A DNA stretch of 64,000 nt, from contig JALNYF010000003.1 of the NCBI GenBank assembly GCA_023229985.1, positions 1 to 64,000 on the forward strand. Direction: 5' to 3'. Position 1 is the first letter of the stretch, and every line of letters begins with the position of its first letter. The DNA is from Bacteroidales bacterium (GTDB lineage: Bacteria; Bacteroidota; Bacteroidia; Bacteroidales; WCHB1-69). Position numbers and translations under genes: made by a program. Of the stretch, positions 37,644 to 48,249 are shown piece after piece. The notes under the pieces are model-generated. The model made no database searches. It saw only the letters and a program-made list of their open reading frames with translations, and was not told where the DNA came from.

Positions 37644-39845
37644 ATGCAGAATTTTACGGAGAAAGACATTTTTAAAATGCTAAAGAAGTTTTTTGGCTTT
37701 AGCAATTTTAAGGGAAATCAGTTAGCCATCATTCAATCCTTGTTATCAGGGAAAGATTGCTTTGTGATAATGCCTACAGGAGGTGGAAAATCATTGTGTT
37801 ATCAACTGCCCGCATTAATGAGTGAAGGAACCGCCATCATCATTTCCCCTCTGATTGCCTTGATGAAGAATCAGGTAGATGCCATCCGCAACTATAGCAG
37901 CGTATCGGGAGTTGCCCATTTTTTAAATTCCTCTCTATCCAAAGCGGAAATTGCCATCGTTCGGGAAGATTTACTTGCGGGCAAGACAAAATTGCTATAT
38001 GTAGCACCGGAATCGCTCACCAAAGAGACCAACATTGATTTCTTCCAATCCATCAATATTTCGTTTTATGCGATTGACGAAGCGCACTGTATTTCGGAGT
38101 GGGGACACGACTTTCGTCCCGAATACGGAAAAATACGCTCCATCATCAATGCCATCGGTAAACAAGTCCCCGTCATTGCCTTAACGGCAACGGCAACCCC
38201 AAAAGTTCAAAACGACATTCAAAAGAACTTGGGAATGGGCAACGCAGAAATATTCATTTCCTCTTTCAATCGTAGTAATTTATATTACGAAATCAGAGAA
38301 AAAACCAAAGACATAGATAAAGATATTGTCAAATTTATCAAAGACCATCCGGGAAAATCAGGGATTATTTATTGTTTGAGTCGGAAAAAAGTGGAGGAAT
38401 TTGCAAGTTTTCTGCAAGTAAACAAAATACGTGCACTCCCCTACCACGCCGGACTTGACTCCCACACCCGCGTGGAAAATCAAGATGCTTTCCTCATGGA
38501 AAAAGCCGATGTGATTGTCGCTACCATCGCTTTCGGAATGGGCATCGATAAACCGGACGTGCGTTTCGTCATTCACTATGATATGCCGAAAAGCTTGGAA
38601 GGCTATTATCAAGAGACCGGGCGCGCCGGACGCGACGATGGCGAAGGCATCTGCTTGGCTTTCTACGACTATAAAGATTTAAACAAATTAGAAAAATTTT
38701 CGAATAAAAAAGCCGTCGCCGAACAAGAAATTGTCAAACAACTATTAGCAGAAACGGCTGCTTACGCAGAATCATCAAGCTGTCGACGGAAACACCTGCT
38801 GCACTACTTTGGCGAAAACTATGAAACCGAAAACTGCCAAAATTGCGACAGCTGTCTCCACCCGAAGCCTAAAATGAACGCGTCAGAACAAGTCCAATTG
38901 GCTATCGAAGTCATTCAAACCGTTAAACAACAATTCAAAGAAGACCATATTATTGACATTCTGACCGGTAATAAAACAACCTCCATCGCGAAATACAAGC
39001 ATCAAAAATTGAAACAATTTGGCGAAGGCGAAGAGTTCGATGCCAAATTCTGGTCCAATGTTGTTCGTTTAGCCATCTTCGATGAATTAGTATATAAAGA
39101 CATCGAAAACTACGGAATTTTGCGTATTTCTCCAAAAGGCGAACGCTATCTTATCAATCCATACACCATCATGATCACCAAACCGGTAAAAGACACCAAT
39201 GACGATGACATGGATGATATGAACGAAATGGTCCCCAACAAGGGTGAAGCCATTGATAGAACACTTTTTGCCCTGCTCCGAGACCTCCGCAAAATCATTG
39301 CCCAAAAAGAGAGTATTCCCCCATTCGTGATTTTCCAAGATCCCTCATTGGAAGATATGTGCATCCAATATCCGACCACGATGGAAGAGATGACCCACAT
39401 CAGCGGCGTCGGCACCGGAAAAGCTCAAAAATACGGACAACCCTTCATCGACCTGATCAAAAAATATGTGGAAGATAACGAAATTGAACGCCCATTGGAC
39501 CTCGTCGTCAAATCCGTTGTCAATAAATCTGCCATCAAAGTATATATTATTCAAAATATTGACCGAAAAATAAGCTTTGAAGATATTGCCATCGCCAAAG
39601 GCTTTGATATGGACGAACTGCTCACCGAAATAGAAAGTATTGTATCTTCCGGCACAAAATTAGATATTAACTATTATATAGAGGAAAATATCGAACCCTA
39701 CCATCAAGAAGAGATTTTAGACTACTTCGGAGAAGCAGAATCCGATTCCATACAAGATGCCATCGATGCACTCGGCGAAGACGAATATTCCACAGAAGAA
39801 ATCCGCATTATGCGAATTAAATTCATGTCCGATTTAGGCAACTAA
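37644..39845 (+). CDS. recQ: ATP-dependent DNA helicase RecQ
   Basis: A 733-residue 3'-to-5' DNA helicase of repair and replication-fork rescue. The Walker A motif PTGGGKSLCYQ is near 44-54, the DEAH box with RecQ-type aromatic loop near 138-150 (IDEAHCISEWGHDFRP), and ETGRAGRDD is motif VI. A zinc-binding cysteine cluster (SSCRRK to CQNCDSC) lies near 377-410, then a winged helix. An HRDC domain (SGVGTGKAQKYG) is near 580-615. A further 100 or so residues with acidic helices follow, as in other proteins from this phylum. Confidence 0.96.
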   Translation: MQNFTEKDIFKMLKKFFGFSNFKGNQLAIIQSLLSGKDCFVIMPTGGGKSLCYQLPALMSEGTAIIISPLIALMKNQVDAIRNYSSVSGVAHFLNSSLSKAEIAIVREDLLAGKTKLLYVAPESLTKETNIDFFQSINISFYAIDEAHCISEWGHDFRPEYGKIRSIINAIGKQVPVIALTATATPKVQNDIQKNLGMGNAEIFISSFNRSNLYYEIREKTKDIDKDIVKFIKDHPGKSGIIYCLSRKKVEEFASFLQVNKIRALPYHAGLDSHTRVENQDAFLMEKADVIVATIAFGMGIDKPDVRFVIHYDMPKSLEGYYQETGRAGRDDGEGICLAFYDYKDLNKLEKFSNKKAVAEQEIVKQLLAETAAYAESSSCRRKHLLHYFGENYETENCQNCDSCLHPKPKMNASEQVQLAIEVIQTVKQQFKEDHIIDILTGNKTTSIAKYKHQKLKQFGEGEEFDAKFWSNVVRLAIFDELVYKDIENYGILRISPKGERYLINPYTIMITKPVKDTNDDDMDDMNEMVPNKGEAIDRTLFALLRDLRKIIAQKESIPPFVIFQDPSLEDMCIQYPTTMEEMTHISGVGTGKAQKYGQPFIDLIKKYVEDNEIERPLDLVVKSVVNKSAIKVYIIQNIDRKISFEDIAIAKGFDMDELLTEIESIVSSGTKLDINYYIEENIEPYHQEEILDYFGEAESDSIQDAIDALGEDEYSTEEIRIMRIKFMSDLGN

Positions 39846-39865
39846 TCACTGCCACCAAACTATCG

Positions 39866-41933
<2,068 letters not shown>

Positions 41934-41945
41934 AATTCAAGTATA

Positions 41946-42749
41946 ATGGAAGAAGAAGCCATCATTTCCCAAAACGAGAATATCGATTCATTTCAAGAAA
42001 ATGTATCAGAAGAAATGAATGAACAAAATTCTGATAAACAGACTGATACAGAAGAAATTGCACCTGTGAACACGGATGATTCTCCTATCATTGTACTGAA
42101 GAACTTGGACATCTATCAAAAAAAACTATTGATACTTTCTAAGATCAATATCTCCGTCAAAAGAGGCGAGTTTGTCTATTTAATCGGGAAAACAGGAAGT
42201 GGGAAATCTTCCATTCTTAAAATATTGTTCGCCGATTTACCATCTGTAGCCGACGAAGCAACTTGCGCTGGTTTTGATTTATTGAAAATAAAAACAAAAA
42301 AAATTCCTTATCTGCGCAGAAAAATAGGGATTGTCTTCCAAGACTATCAACTTCTGTCCGATAAAACCGTTATTGACAATTTGTTATTTGCACTGAGAGC
42401 ATCCGGATGGAAAGATAAAAACAGCATGCTGGACAGAGCCGAAGAAGTATTGACGTTAGTGGGATTAGAAACCAAAGATTTCAAATATCCGCACCAATTG
42501 TCTGGCGGCGAACAACAACGCGTTTGCATTGCCCGTGCTCTGCTCAACTCACCGGAAGTAATCTTGGCTGACGAACCCACCGGCAATTTAGACCCAATCA
42601 CTGCTGAAGAAATATTCTCTATCCTTCACAAAATCAATAAAAACGGCACTACCGTCATCATGGCAACCCACAATTTTACCATGATCGACAAATTCGCTTC
42701 CCGAACGATATGTATAGAAGATGGGAAAATTATTGATTCATTAGTATAA
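41946..42749 (+). CDS. ftsE: FtsE-like cell division ABC ATPase
   Basis: A 267-residue ABC ATPase. The Walker A loop GKTGSGKSS lies near 87-95, the Q-loop at VFQDYQLL, the signature [16 protein letters not shown], and Walker [14 protein letters not shown]. The sequence matches FtsE, which with FtsX controls septal wall hydrolases. The first 46 residues are an acidic extension rich in Glu, Asn and Asp, absent from the usual FtsE of about 225 residues. No FtsX is adjacent. The gene starts 12 bases after gyrB and is followed by a glycosyltransferase gene. Confidence 0.85.
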   Translation: MEEEAIISQNENIDSFQENVSEEMNEQNSDKQTDTEEIAPVNTDDSPIIVLKNLDIYQKKLLILSKINISVKRGEFVYLIGKTGSGKSSILKILFADLPSVADEATCAGFDLLKIKTKKIPYLRRKIGIVFQDYQLLSDKTVIDNLLFALRASGWKDKNSMLDRAEEVLTLVGLETKDFKYPHQLSGGEQQRVCIARALLNSPEVILADEPTGNLDPITAEEIFSILHKINKNGTTVIMATHNFTMIDKFASRTICIEDGKIIDSLV

Positions 42750-42754
42750 TATAG

Positions 42755-43651
42755 ATGATTTCAATTTGCATCGGAATTTATAATTATGATGTAACGGAAT
42801 TGGTAAATGACCTTGTCAAACAAGCCAACGAAGAAAAAATCGCGTACGAAATTATTCTATTGGACGATGCCTCAGAAAGATATTTTCAACTGATTAATGC
42901 CAAGCTTGATTTCTTCCCTAACGTTACTTACTTACAGAATTTTATCAACGTAGGCAGAGCGGTCATTCGCAATACATTAGCCTCCAAAGCAAAATACCCA
43001 TACCTCCTTTTTTTAGATTGTGACGCGCAAATCTCCCACCCCGATTATCTTAAAAAATATTTTGCAGAAATACCAACCACAATCGTTTCCGGCGGCACCG
43101 AATACAGTAGCGAAAAACCGGCAAAAAATTGCAGATTGCGTTGGACATATGGAATAAAAAGAGAGCAAAAAAGTGCAAAATTAAGAATGATCAATCCGAA
43201 TTTTTCCTTTACGCCCTTCAATTTTATGATTCGCGCCGATATCTTTAATGAAACTGCTTTTGATGAATCGGTAAAAGGCTACGGACACGAAGACACCCTA
43301 TTCGGTATTGAATTGCTCCGTAAAGGAATTACCGTTCGGCATATTGACAACCCGCTCATACACTTGGGATTAAATACGACTGACCAATATCTTCTACAAA
43401 TTGAAAATGCCATTCAAAACTTGATTATTATTCAACAAAAAATAGCCGACTCACAACAATTTATTGATAGCGTTGCTTTACTCAAAACATACCACAAACT
43501 TCGAAAAATCGGACTTGTTTCCCTGTACAAAAAATTCTATAAAATATTCAAATCACTCATAATTAAGAACCTAAAATCATCTCACCCTTCTATATTATTC
43601 TTCGATTTATATAAATTAGGATATTTATGCCAATTAAACCCCAAATTATGA
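42755..43651 (+). CDS. Glycosyltransferase family 2
   Basis: A 298-residue GT2-type enzyme. It begins MISICIGIYNYDVTELVNDL, has the nucleotide-binding LLDDASER, the metal-binding LFLDCDAQ (a DxD), and the acceptor-region ENxF-like GYGHEDTLFGIELLRKG. The C-terminal 70 or so residues are basic and may bind the membrane. In this phylum a glycosyltransferase often follows ftsE. The acceptor is unknown. Its TGA overlaps the ATG of the subtilase gene. Confidence 0.85.
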   Translation: MISICIGIYNYDVTELVNDLVKQANEEKIAYEIILLDDASERYFQLINAKLDFFPNVTYLQNFINVGRAVIRNTLASKAKYPYLLFLDCDAQISHPDYLKKYFAEIPTTIVSGGTEYSSEKPAKNCRLRWTYGIKREQKSAKLRMINPNFSFTPFNFMIRADIFNETAFDESVKGYGHEDTLFGIELLRKGITVRHIDNPLIHLGLNTTDQYLLQIENAIQNLIIIQQKIADSQQFIDSVALLKTYHKLRKIGLVSLYKKFYKIFKSLIIKNLKSSHPSILFFDLYKLGYLCQLNPKL

Positions 43652-45516
43652 AAAAAATATTTTTAATTACCATTATAAGTATTTGTATATCAAATATTTA
43701 TTCACAGAATTTATATCGTGCGGTTCCTGATGGCAGAGTAGACAGTGTACAAGCCGGTATTGATTTACCGATGGCATATACTGGCAAAGATGTCATCATT
43801 GGCTTCACCGATTGGGGGTTTGATTATACCCATCCTGTTTTTTATGACACGCTGATGACCGACTACCGGATTTTGCGCGCGTGGGACCAATACCGCACGA
43901 GCGGGCCGGCACCGGACGGATTTAATTATGGGACAGAAATCATCGGACAAGCGCAACTATTAGCAGCTCAATGCGATACGTCCAATGTTTATGGATATCA
44001 CTATCATGGAACGCACGCTGCTTCGATTGCCGGTGGTGCAGGCGCAGGTACTAAATATCGCGGAGTTGCGCCGGACGCAAACTTCCTTTTTGCCTCTTTC
44101 TTAATTAGCGAACAAGCCGTTATTGATGCTTTTCATTGGATGTATAATGTGGCACAACAAGAGCAAAAACGCTTGGTTATCAACATGAGCTGGGGTCTTT
44201 ATTACATGGATAACTTAGAAGGAACCGGTCGGATTGCGCAAACAATGAGGGAGCTGAGTGAACAAGGGGTCGTTTTTGTAACAAGTGCCGGCAACAATGG
44301 AGACGTGAATTTCCATCTTGGACACAGTTTTACAGGTGCAAATGATACCTTACGCAGCCAATTTCTATTCAGCAGCGATTATCCCAATATGTACGGGCAG
44401 TCGCTTTCGATGACGAACTCTCCCAATGCGCCCTTCGCAGTTGCCCTCCACTGGATGGATAACAGTTTTAACACGTTGACAATCAGTCCTTTCTATGAAA
44501 CATCAGCAGGGGACCACTACATTGATACTTTTCTCTGCGCAGGAAACGATACTATTTTCTATAATATTGAAATAACAGCTCAAGACCCCGAGTGCAATCG
44601 ACCGGAAGTGCGGCTGCGTGTGAAGAAACCGGACAACAGTAATTGGAAAATGGGAATAACGGTAGTGGCAAATACGGGCGACTTTCACGCTTGGAACCTG
44701 ATTGAATTGACGACTGACGTCGGCAACTGGGGTGAGGCATTCGCGGCTCCGAAGCAAGGCTGGACTGCCGGTGATAAGCACTACGGATTAGGTGCACCCG
44801 CCAATGTGGATTGTGCGATTTCGGTAGCAGCTCACGCTTCGCGCTATCAGTCCAATAATAACTGGTACGGTGGAAATATTTGCAATTTCTCAAGTTACGG
44901 CCCCACCATTGACCAACGCGCCAAACCGGAAATATCTGCCCCTGGTTACAGCGTGGGTTCAGCCATCTCCAGCTATACCAACAACACTGTTTCGCGCATC
45001 AATCCCATCATTTTTCAAGGCAAATATTACTATTTTTCACTTCTCTCCGGTACTTCCATGTCATCGCCTTTTGTTGCGGGCGTCGTAGCACTCATTCTTC
45101 AAGCCAACCCGTATCTCACACCCGACCAAATCAAAGAAATCCTGATGGAAACTGCCCGACAAGATAACTTTACGGAACTAGGAGGCAGCGAGCGATTCGG
45201 AGCCGGGAAAGTCAACGCCTATCAAGCCGTCAACAAAGCATTGGAATTAGTTGGCATTCAAGATTTTAAAACAAATACCAACCGCTATTCCATATTCCCC
45301 AATCCTACCAATGATATAATTTACATTTCGGCACAAAACGACCGGACACCCACTACCGTAGAAATTTTTAACTTTAATGGGCAAATGCTGTTCCAAACAA
45401 ATCTCCATATCGGAGTTAACAAATTGAATATGAGCGACTATCCTGCAGGGTGTTACTTACTAAAAATCAGCAATATACATTATTCCTCCGTCAATAAAAT
45501 AATAAAAGCACAATAA
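43648..45516 (+). CDS. Subtilisin-like serine protease (S8) with T9SS sorting domain
   Basis: A 622-residue secreted S8 peptidase starting at ATG 43648, which overlaps the glycosyltransferase stop. The signal peptide ends near YSQ (20). The catalytic triad is D55 in GFTDWGFDYTHP, H123 in YHGTHAAS and S470 in SGTSMSSP. A domain of about 150 residues is inserted between H and S. The last 80 residues form a T9SS type A sorting domain (YSIFPNPTNDIIYIS to NKIIKAQ). It should be exported through T9SS and trimmed by a PorU-type sortase such as the one in this window. Its substrate is unknown. Confidence 0.92.
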   Translation: MKKIFLITIISICISNIYSQNLYRAVPDGRVDSVQAGIDLPMAYTGKDVIIGFTDWGFDYTHPVFYDTLMTDYRILRAWDQYRTSGPAPDGFNYGTEIIGQAQLLAAQCDTSNVYGYHYHGTHAASIAGGAGAGTKYRGVAPDANFLFASFLISEQAVIDAFHWMYNVAQQEQKRLVINMSWGLYYMDNLEGTGRIAQTMRELSEQGVVFVTSAGNNGDVNFHLGHSFTGANDTLRSQFLFSSDYPNMYGQSLSMTNSPNAPFAVALHWMDNSFNTLTISPFYETSAGDHYIDTFLCAGNDTIFYNIEITAQDPECNRPEVRLRVKKPDNSNWKMGITVVANTGDFHAWNLIELTTDVGNWGEAFAAPKQGWTAGDKHYGLGAPANVDCAISVAAHASRYQSNNNWYGGNICNFSSYGPTIDQRAKPEISAPGYSVGSAISSYTNNTVSRINPIIFQGKYYYFSLLSGTSMSSPFVAGVVALILQANPYLTPDQIKEILMETARQDNFTELGGSERFGAGKVNAYQAVNKALELVGIQDFKTNTNRYSIFPNPTNDIIYISAQNDRTPTTVEIFNFNGQMLFQTNLHIGVNKLNMSDYPAGCYLLKISNIHYSSVNKIIKAQ

Positions 45517-45519
45517 ATT

Positions 45520-45720
45520 ATGGTAAAAGAAAATCCCAACTATACGGAAGCTTTTCAAGAGCTTCAAACCATTGTACAAAAAATGGAAGATGCTAACATT
45601 TCCGTTGATGAATTGACCCAAAATATTGAAAGAGCGACGTTTTTAATCAATATTTGCAAAAATAAATTAACCAAAACGGAAGAAGAAGTAAACAAAATTA
45701 TAGAAAAGAATAACGACTAA
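45520..45720 (+). CDS. xseB: Exodeoxyribonuclease VII small subunit
   Basis: A 66-residue helical protein with the XseB pattern: YTEAFQELQTIVQKMED, then VDELTQNIERATFLINICKNKL. XseB binds the XseA catalytic subunit to form a single-strand exonuclease. It begins three bases after the subtilase stop and lies three bases before the methyltransferase gene. xseA, its usual neighbour, is not in the window. Confidence 0.92.
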   Translation: MVKENPNYTEAFQELQTIVQKMEDANISVDELTQNIERATFLINICKNKLTKTEEEVNKIIEKNND

Positions 45721-45723
45721 CCG

Positions 45724-46368
45724 ATGCATGCAGAAATTACGCAAGAAATAGAAGAATATTGCGAGGCACACTCCACGTCGGAAGACGATTTGCTCAATCG
45801 TTTGGATAGAGAAACGAACTTAAAAGTGCTGCGTCCGCGAATGATTTCCGGGCATTTGCAAGGTGCTTTTTTGTCATTTATTTCACGACTTTTGCGTCCT
45901 ACTTCTATTTTGGAAATTGGCACATACACCGGCTACGCTGCACTCTGTTTGGCAGAAGGATTGTCGCCCGACGGAACACTGGACACCATTGAAATTGACG
46001 AAGAATTGGAAGATATTATCCAAAAATATTTCAACCAATCGCGCTATAAGGAGCAAATCATCTTACACATTGGAGATGCTCGAACCATCATTCCCACGCT
46101 GAACAAAAAATGGGATTTGGTATTTATTGATGCCGAAAAAAAAGAGTATTTCGACTATTACGAAGCCATCCTTCCGCAAATTCAACAAGGCGGTATTATA
46201 TTGATTGATAATGTATTGTGGAGTGGCAAAGTCATACAGGAGGTCAAAGAAAACGACAAAGACACCCAGTCCATCATTGATTTCAACAAGTATATACAAA
46301 ACGATCAGCGAGTTAGAAATTTGCTTTTACCGCTTCGGGACGGCATTATGATCATTGAAAAATTGTAA
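45724..46368 (+). CDS. SAM-dependent O-methyltransferase
   Basis: A 214-residue class I methyltransferase of the catechol/caffeoyl-CoA O-methyltransferase family (methyltransferase_3). The SAM site is [19 protein letters not shown] near 62-80. [17 protein letters not shown] carries the metal and substrate aspartates, and [13 protein letters not shown] is the third family block. The true substrate in bacteria is usually unclear; some members methylate small phenols and some act on tRNA (TrmR type). It is three bases upstream of trmD. Confidence 0.88.
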   Translation: MHAEITQEIEEYCEAHSTSEDDLLNRLDRETNLKVLRPRMISGHLQGAFLSFISRLLRPTSILEIGTYTGYAALCLAEGLSPDGTLDTIEIDEELEDIIQKYFNQSRYKEQIILHIGDARTIIPTLNKKWDLVFIDAEKKEYFDYYEAILPQIQQGGIILIDNVLWSGKVIQEVKENDKDTQSIIDFNKYIQNDQRVRNLLLPLRDGIMIIEKL

Positions 46369-46370
46369 CT

Positions 46371-47051
46371 ATGCGAATAGATATATTAACTTTATTTCCT
46401 GAAATGTTTGACGCTGTTTTTTCGCTTTCCATCATCAAGAAGGCGGTTACACGCAATGAATTGGAGTTGCATTTGCATAATATCCGCGATTATTCGCAAG
46501 ACAAGCACAAGCGGGTGGATGATTATCCCTTTGGCGGTGGTGCCGGCATGGTAATGATGATACAACCGATTGCCGACTGCATACAAAAATTAAAAGCTGA
46601 AAGAAGCTACGACGCGGTACTTTTTATGGCACCGGACGGGCATACCTTTAACCAACAAAAAGCGAATCAGTTATCTCTATATGAGAATATTATAATCTTA
46701 TGCGGGCACTATAAAGGCGTAGACGAACGAGTACGGGAACTCTTTATTACGGAAGAAATCAGTATTGGGGACTATGTGCTTTCGGGAGGCGAAATAGCCG
46801 CCATGACCATTGTAGATGCCATTGCACGGCTTCTTCCCGGCGTATTAAACGACGCGACCTCTGCCCTTTCAGATTCCTTTCAAGATGGGTTGTTATCTCC
46901 GCCGGTTTACACGCGTCCCGCTGATTATCAAGGATATAAAGTTCCCGATGTTTTATTGTCCGGCAACGAGCGCCTCATTAACGAATGGAAATTTGAACAA
47001 CAATTGGAACGCACCCGCAACCGCCGACCCGACCTATTAACCGAAATATAA
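46371..47051 (+). CDS. trmD: tRNA (guanine37-N1)-methyltransferase TrmD
   Basis: A 226-residue SPOUT methyltransferase that makes m1G37 in tRNAs and prevents frameshifts. It begins [17 protein letters not shown], has [13 protein letters not shown] near 50, and the knotted SAM site [13 protein letters not shown] and [25 protein letters not shown] is the substrate-binding block. It ends the gyrB-trmD run; rpsP, rimM and rplS, its frequent neighbours in other phyla, are not present. Confidence 0.96.
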   Translation: MRIDILTLFPEMFDAVFSLSIIKKAVTRNELELHLHNIRDYSQDKHKRVDDYPFGGGAGMVMMIQPIADCIQKLKAERSYDAVLFMAPDGHTFNQQKANQLSLYENIIILCGHYKGVDERVRELFITEEISIGDYVLSGGEIAAMTIVDAIARLLPGVLNDATSALSDSFQDGLLSPPVYTRPADYQGYKVPDVLLSGNERLINEWKFEQQLERTRNRRPDLLTEI

Positions 47052-47087
47052 TTTAGGGCATCATCTGCTTCGGTTTTATGTTTAAAA

Positions 47088-47095
47088 TACTTTTG
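47088..47095 (+). promoter_or_regulatory. Orphan promoter-like -7 box
   Basis: TACTTTTG lies in the gap between trmD and the tRNA. No gene starts soon after it. It may be a second tRNA promoter about 160 bases upstream, or chance in AT-rich DNA. Confidence 0.3.
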
Positions 47096-47231
47096 CATCT
47101 AAAAAAATGCTTCTCTAAAATAAAGACTATAAGCCAAAATGGCAATCGATTTTATGTAAAACTCTGATTTACAATAAATTTTAATGATAAAAATTGTTGA
47201 TAAAAAATCTGTCTGTTTTAATTTTTTTTTG

Positions 47232-47239
47232 TACTTTTG
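47232..47239 (+). promoter_or_regulatory. Promoter -7 box for tRNA-Met
   Basis: TACTTTTG followed by CAGC, a TAnnTTTG match, 12 bases before the mature tRNA start. Confidence 0.6.
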
Positions 47240-47251
47240 CAGCTCCAAAAA

Positions 47252-47325
47252 GGCGGGGTAGCTCAGATGGTTAGAGCGTCGGATTCATAACCCGGAGGTC
47301 TCGAGTTCAACTCTCGATCCCGCCA
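47252..47325 (+). tRNA. tRNA-Met (anticodon CAU), elongator type
   Basis: A 74-base cloverleaf. The acceptor stem is GGCGGGG with TCCCGCC and discriminator A. The D arm is GCTC/GAGC. The anticodon loop is TTCATAA with anticodon CAT. The T arm is TCGAG-TTCAACT-CTCGA. The 1-72 pair is G-C, so it is not the initiator. The last pair of the anticodon stem (A31-C39) is mismatched. CCA is not encoded. A tRNA-Ile2 with lysidine at C34 cannot be ruled out. Confidence 0.92.
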
Positions 47326-47349
47326 CAAAACTCAAATATTGTTATACAC

Positions 47350-47390
47350 AAAATAATGCTGCTGCATATTGGCATGCACAGCATTATTTT
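47350..47390 (+). terminator. Hairpin after tRNA-Met
   Basis: AAAATAATGCTG pairs perfectly with CAGCATTATTTT over 12 bases, and TGCA pairs with TGCA inside the loop. The right arm ends in a run of four T. It starts 25 bases after the tRNA and is its likely terminator. Confidence 0.7.
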
Positions 47391-47737
47391 GCAAGTTAGT
47401 ATTCTGAAAGTTCCTCAAAAACATCAAAAAGAAATCCCCTCAACTCAAACACTAATTACAATCAGTATTATTTTCCCCATCCATCCCTCCATTTCTCCCA
47501 CAAAAAATCACAAATCATCTGACCATTACAATAATATAATAATCCCCATACTTTACTAATTTTGACAAGAATCATTTATATTAATCTAAATCAGGTATTT
47601 ATATAGAAATAGCATAAGATTTTGGCAAAAGAAAAAATTATTTCAAAAAAAATAAAAATAGTCGCAAATTCAAAAAAAAAGTGTATTTTTGCAGCCTGAA
47701 ATTAAAGAAAAGTTTGACTGATTAAAAGCAGAACAAA
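47391..47737. other. Intergenic region upstream of rpmG
   Basis: About 350 AT-rich bases. A 67-codon open frame crosses the region but has low-complexity content and no support. A short CCATCCATCCCTCCATT tract lies at about 47479. The only convincing signal is the rpmG -7 box at 47684-47691. Confidence 0.4.
47684..47691 (+). promoter_or_regulatory. Promoter -7 box for rpmG
   Basis: TATTTTTG followed by CAGCC, a TAnnTTTG match, 46 bases before rpmG. Confidence 0.6.
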
Positions 47738-47926
47738 ATGGCAAAGAAGAATAAAGAAGCACGGCAACAAATAATTATGGAATGCACGGAACAAAAAGCA
47801 AGCGGAGTTCCCGGTATGTCAAGATACATTACCACCAAAAACCGTAAAAATACAACTGAAAGATTGGAATTGAAAAAATACAATCCGTATTTGAAAAAAG
47901 TTACTGTTCATAAAGAAATTAAATAA
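47738..47926 (+). CDS. rpmG: 50S ribosomal protein L33
   Basis: A 62-residue L33 with the family core [20 protein letters not shown] followed by YNP, and the end [17 protein letters not shown] replaces the zinc-binding cysteines of other forms, leaving one cysteine, so it is the zinc-free type. In most Bacteroidales rpmB stands directly before it; here a promoter does. The DUF4295 gene follows 19 bases later. Confidence 0.96.
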   Translation: MAKKNKEARQQIIMECTEQKASGVPGMSRYITTKNRKNTTERLELKKYNPYLKKVTVHKEIK

Positions 47927-47945
47927 TCGAAAAATACACTGAGAA

Positions 47946-48101
47946 ATGGCAAAGAAAGTTGTTGCAACATTAAAAAAAGAAGGCGGCGTATCTTATACGC
48001 GCGTTATCAAAATGGAACGCTCTCCCAAAACAGGTGCTTATACCTTTAAAGAAGCAATTGTTGAGTCTTCCACTGTAAAAGACTTTTTATCTAAAAAGTA
48101 A
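47946..48101 (+). CDS. DUF4295 small protein, probable phylum-specific ribosomal protein
   Basis: A 51-residue basic protein, MAKKVVATLKKEGGVSYTRV at its start and VKDFLSKK at its end. It matches the DUF4295 family that follows rpmG throughout Bacteroidota. I believe this family corresponds to the large-subunit protein named bL38 in the Flavobacterium johnsoniae ribosome structure, but I cannot check that here. It is co-transcribed with rpmG and followed by a strong terminator. ftsY, the common next neighbour, is absent. Confidence 0.88.
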   Translation: MAKKVVATLKKEGGVSYTRVIKMERSPKTGAYTFKEAIVESSTVKDFLSKK

Positions 48102-48122
48102 TATTTTTTTTCATGGCGTGGG

Positions 48123-48157
48123 AAGAGCTAAGATGTAAATCTTGGCTCTTTCTTTTT
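48123..48157 (+). terminator. Rho-independent terminator of rpmG-DUF4295
   Basis: AAGAGCTAAGAT pairs with ATCTTGGCTCTT (12 pairs, one wobble) around a GTAA loop, and TCTTTTT follows. It lies 21 bases after the DUF4295 stop. Confidence 0.85.
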
Positions 48158-48204
48158 ATACCATAACATTTTTTCAAAATTATATATATTTGCATTTTTT
48201 CATG

Positions 48205-48212
48205 TAAATTTG
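48205..48212 (+). promoter_or_regulatory. Promoter -7 box for leuS
   Basis: TAAATTTG followed by CAGC, a TAnnTTTG match, 37 bases before the leuS start. It supports the start at 48250. Confidence 0.6.
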
Positions 48213-48249
48213 CAGCTTGTTTCTAAATCATTTATCATACTTATTACCT

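Noticed and set aside
47356..47559. 67-codon plus-strand frame after the tRNA
   Set aside because: It begins inside the tRNA terminator hairpin and has low-complexity Ile/Pro/Ser content, with no promoter or start context.
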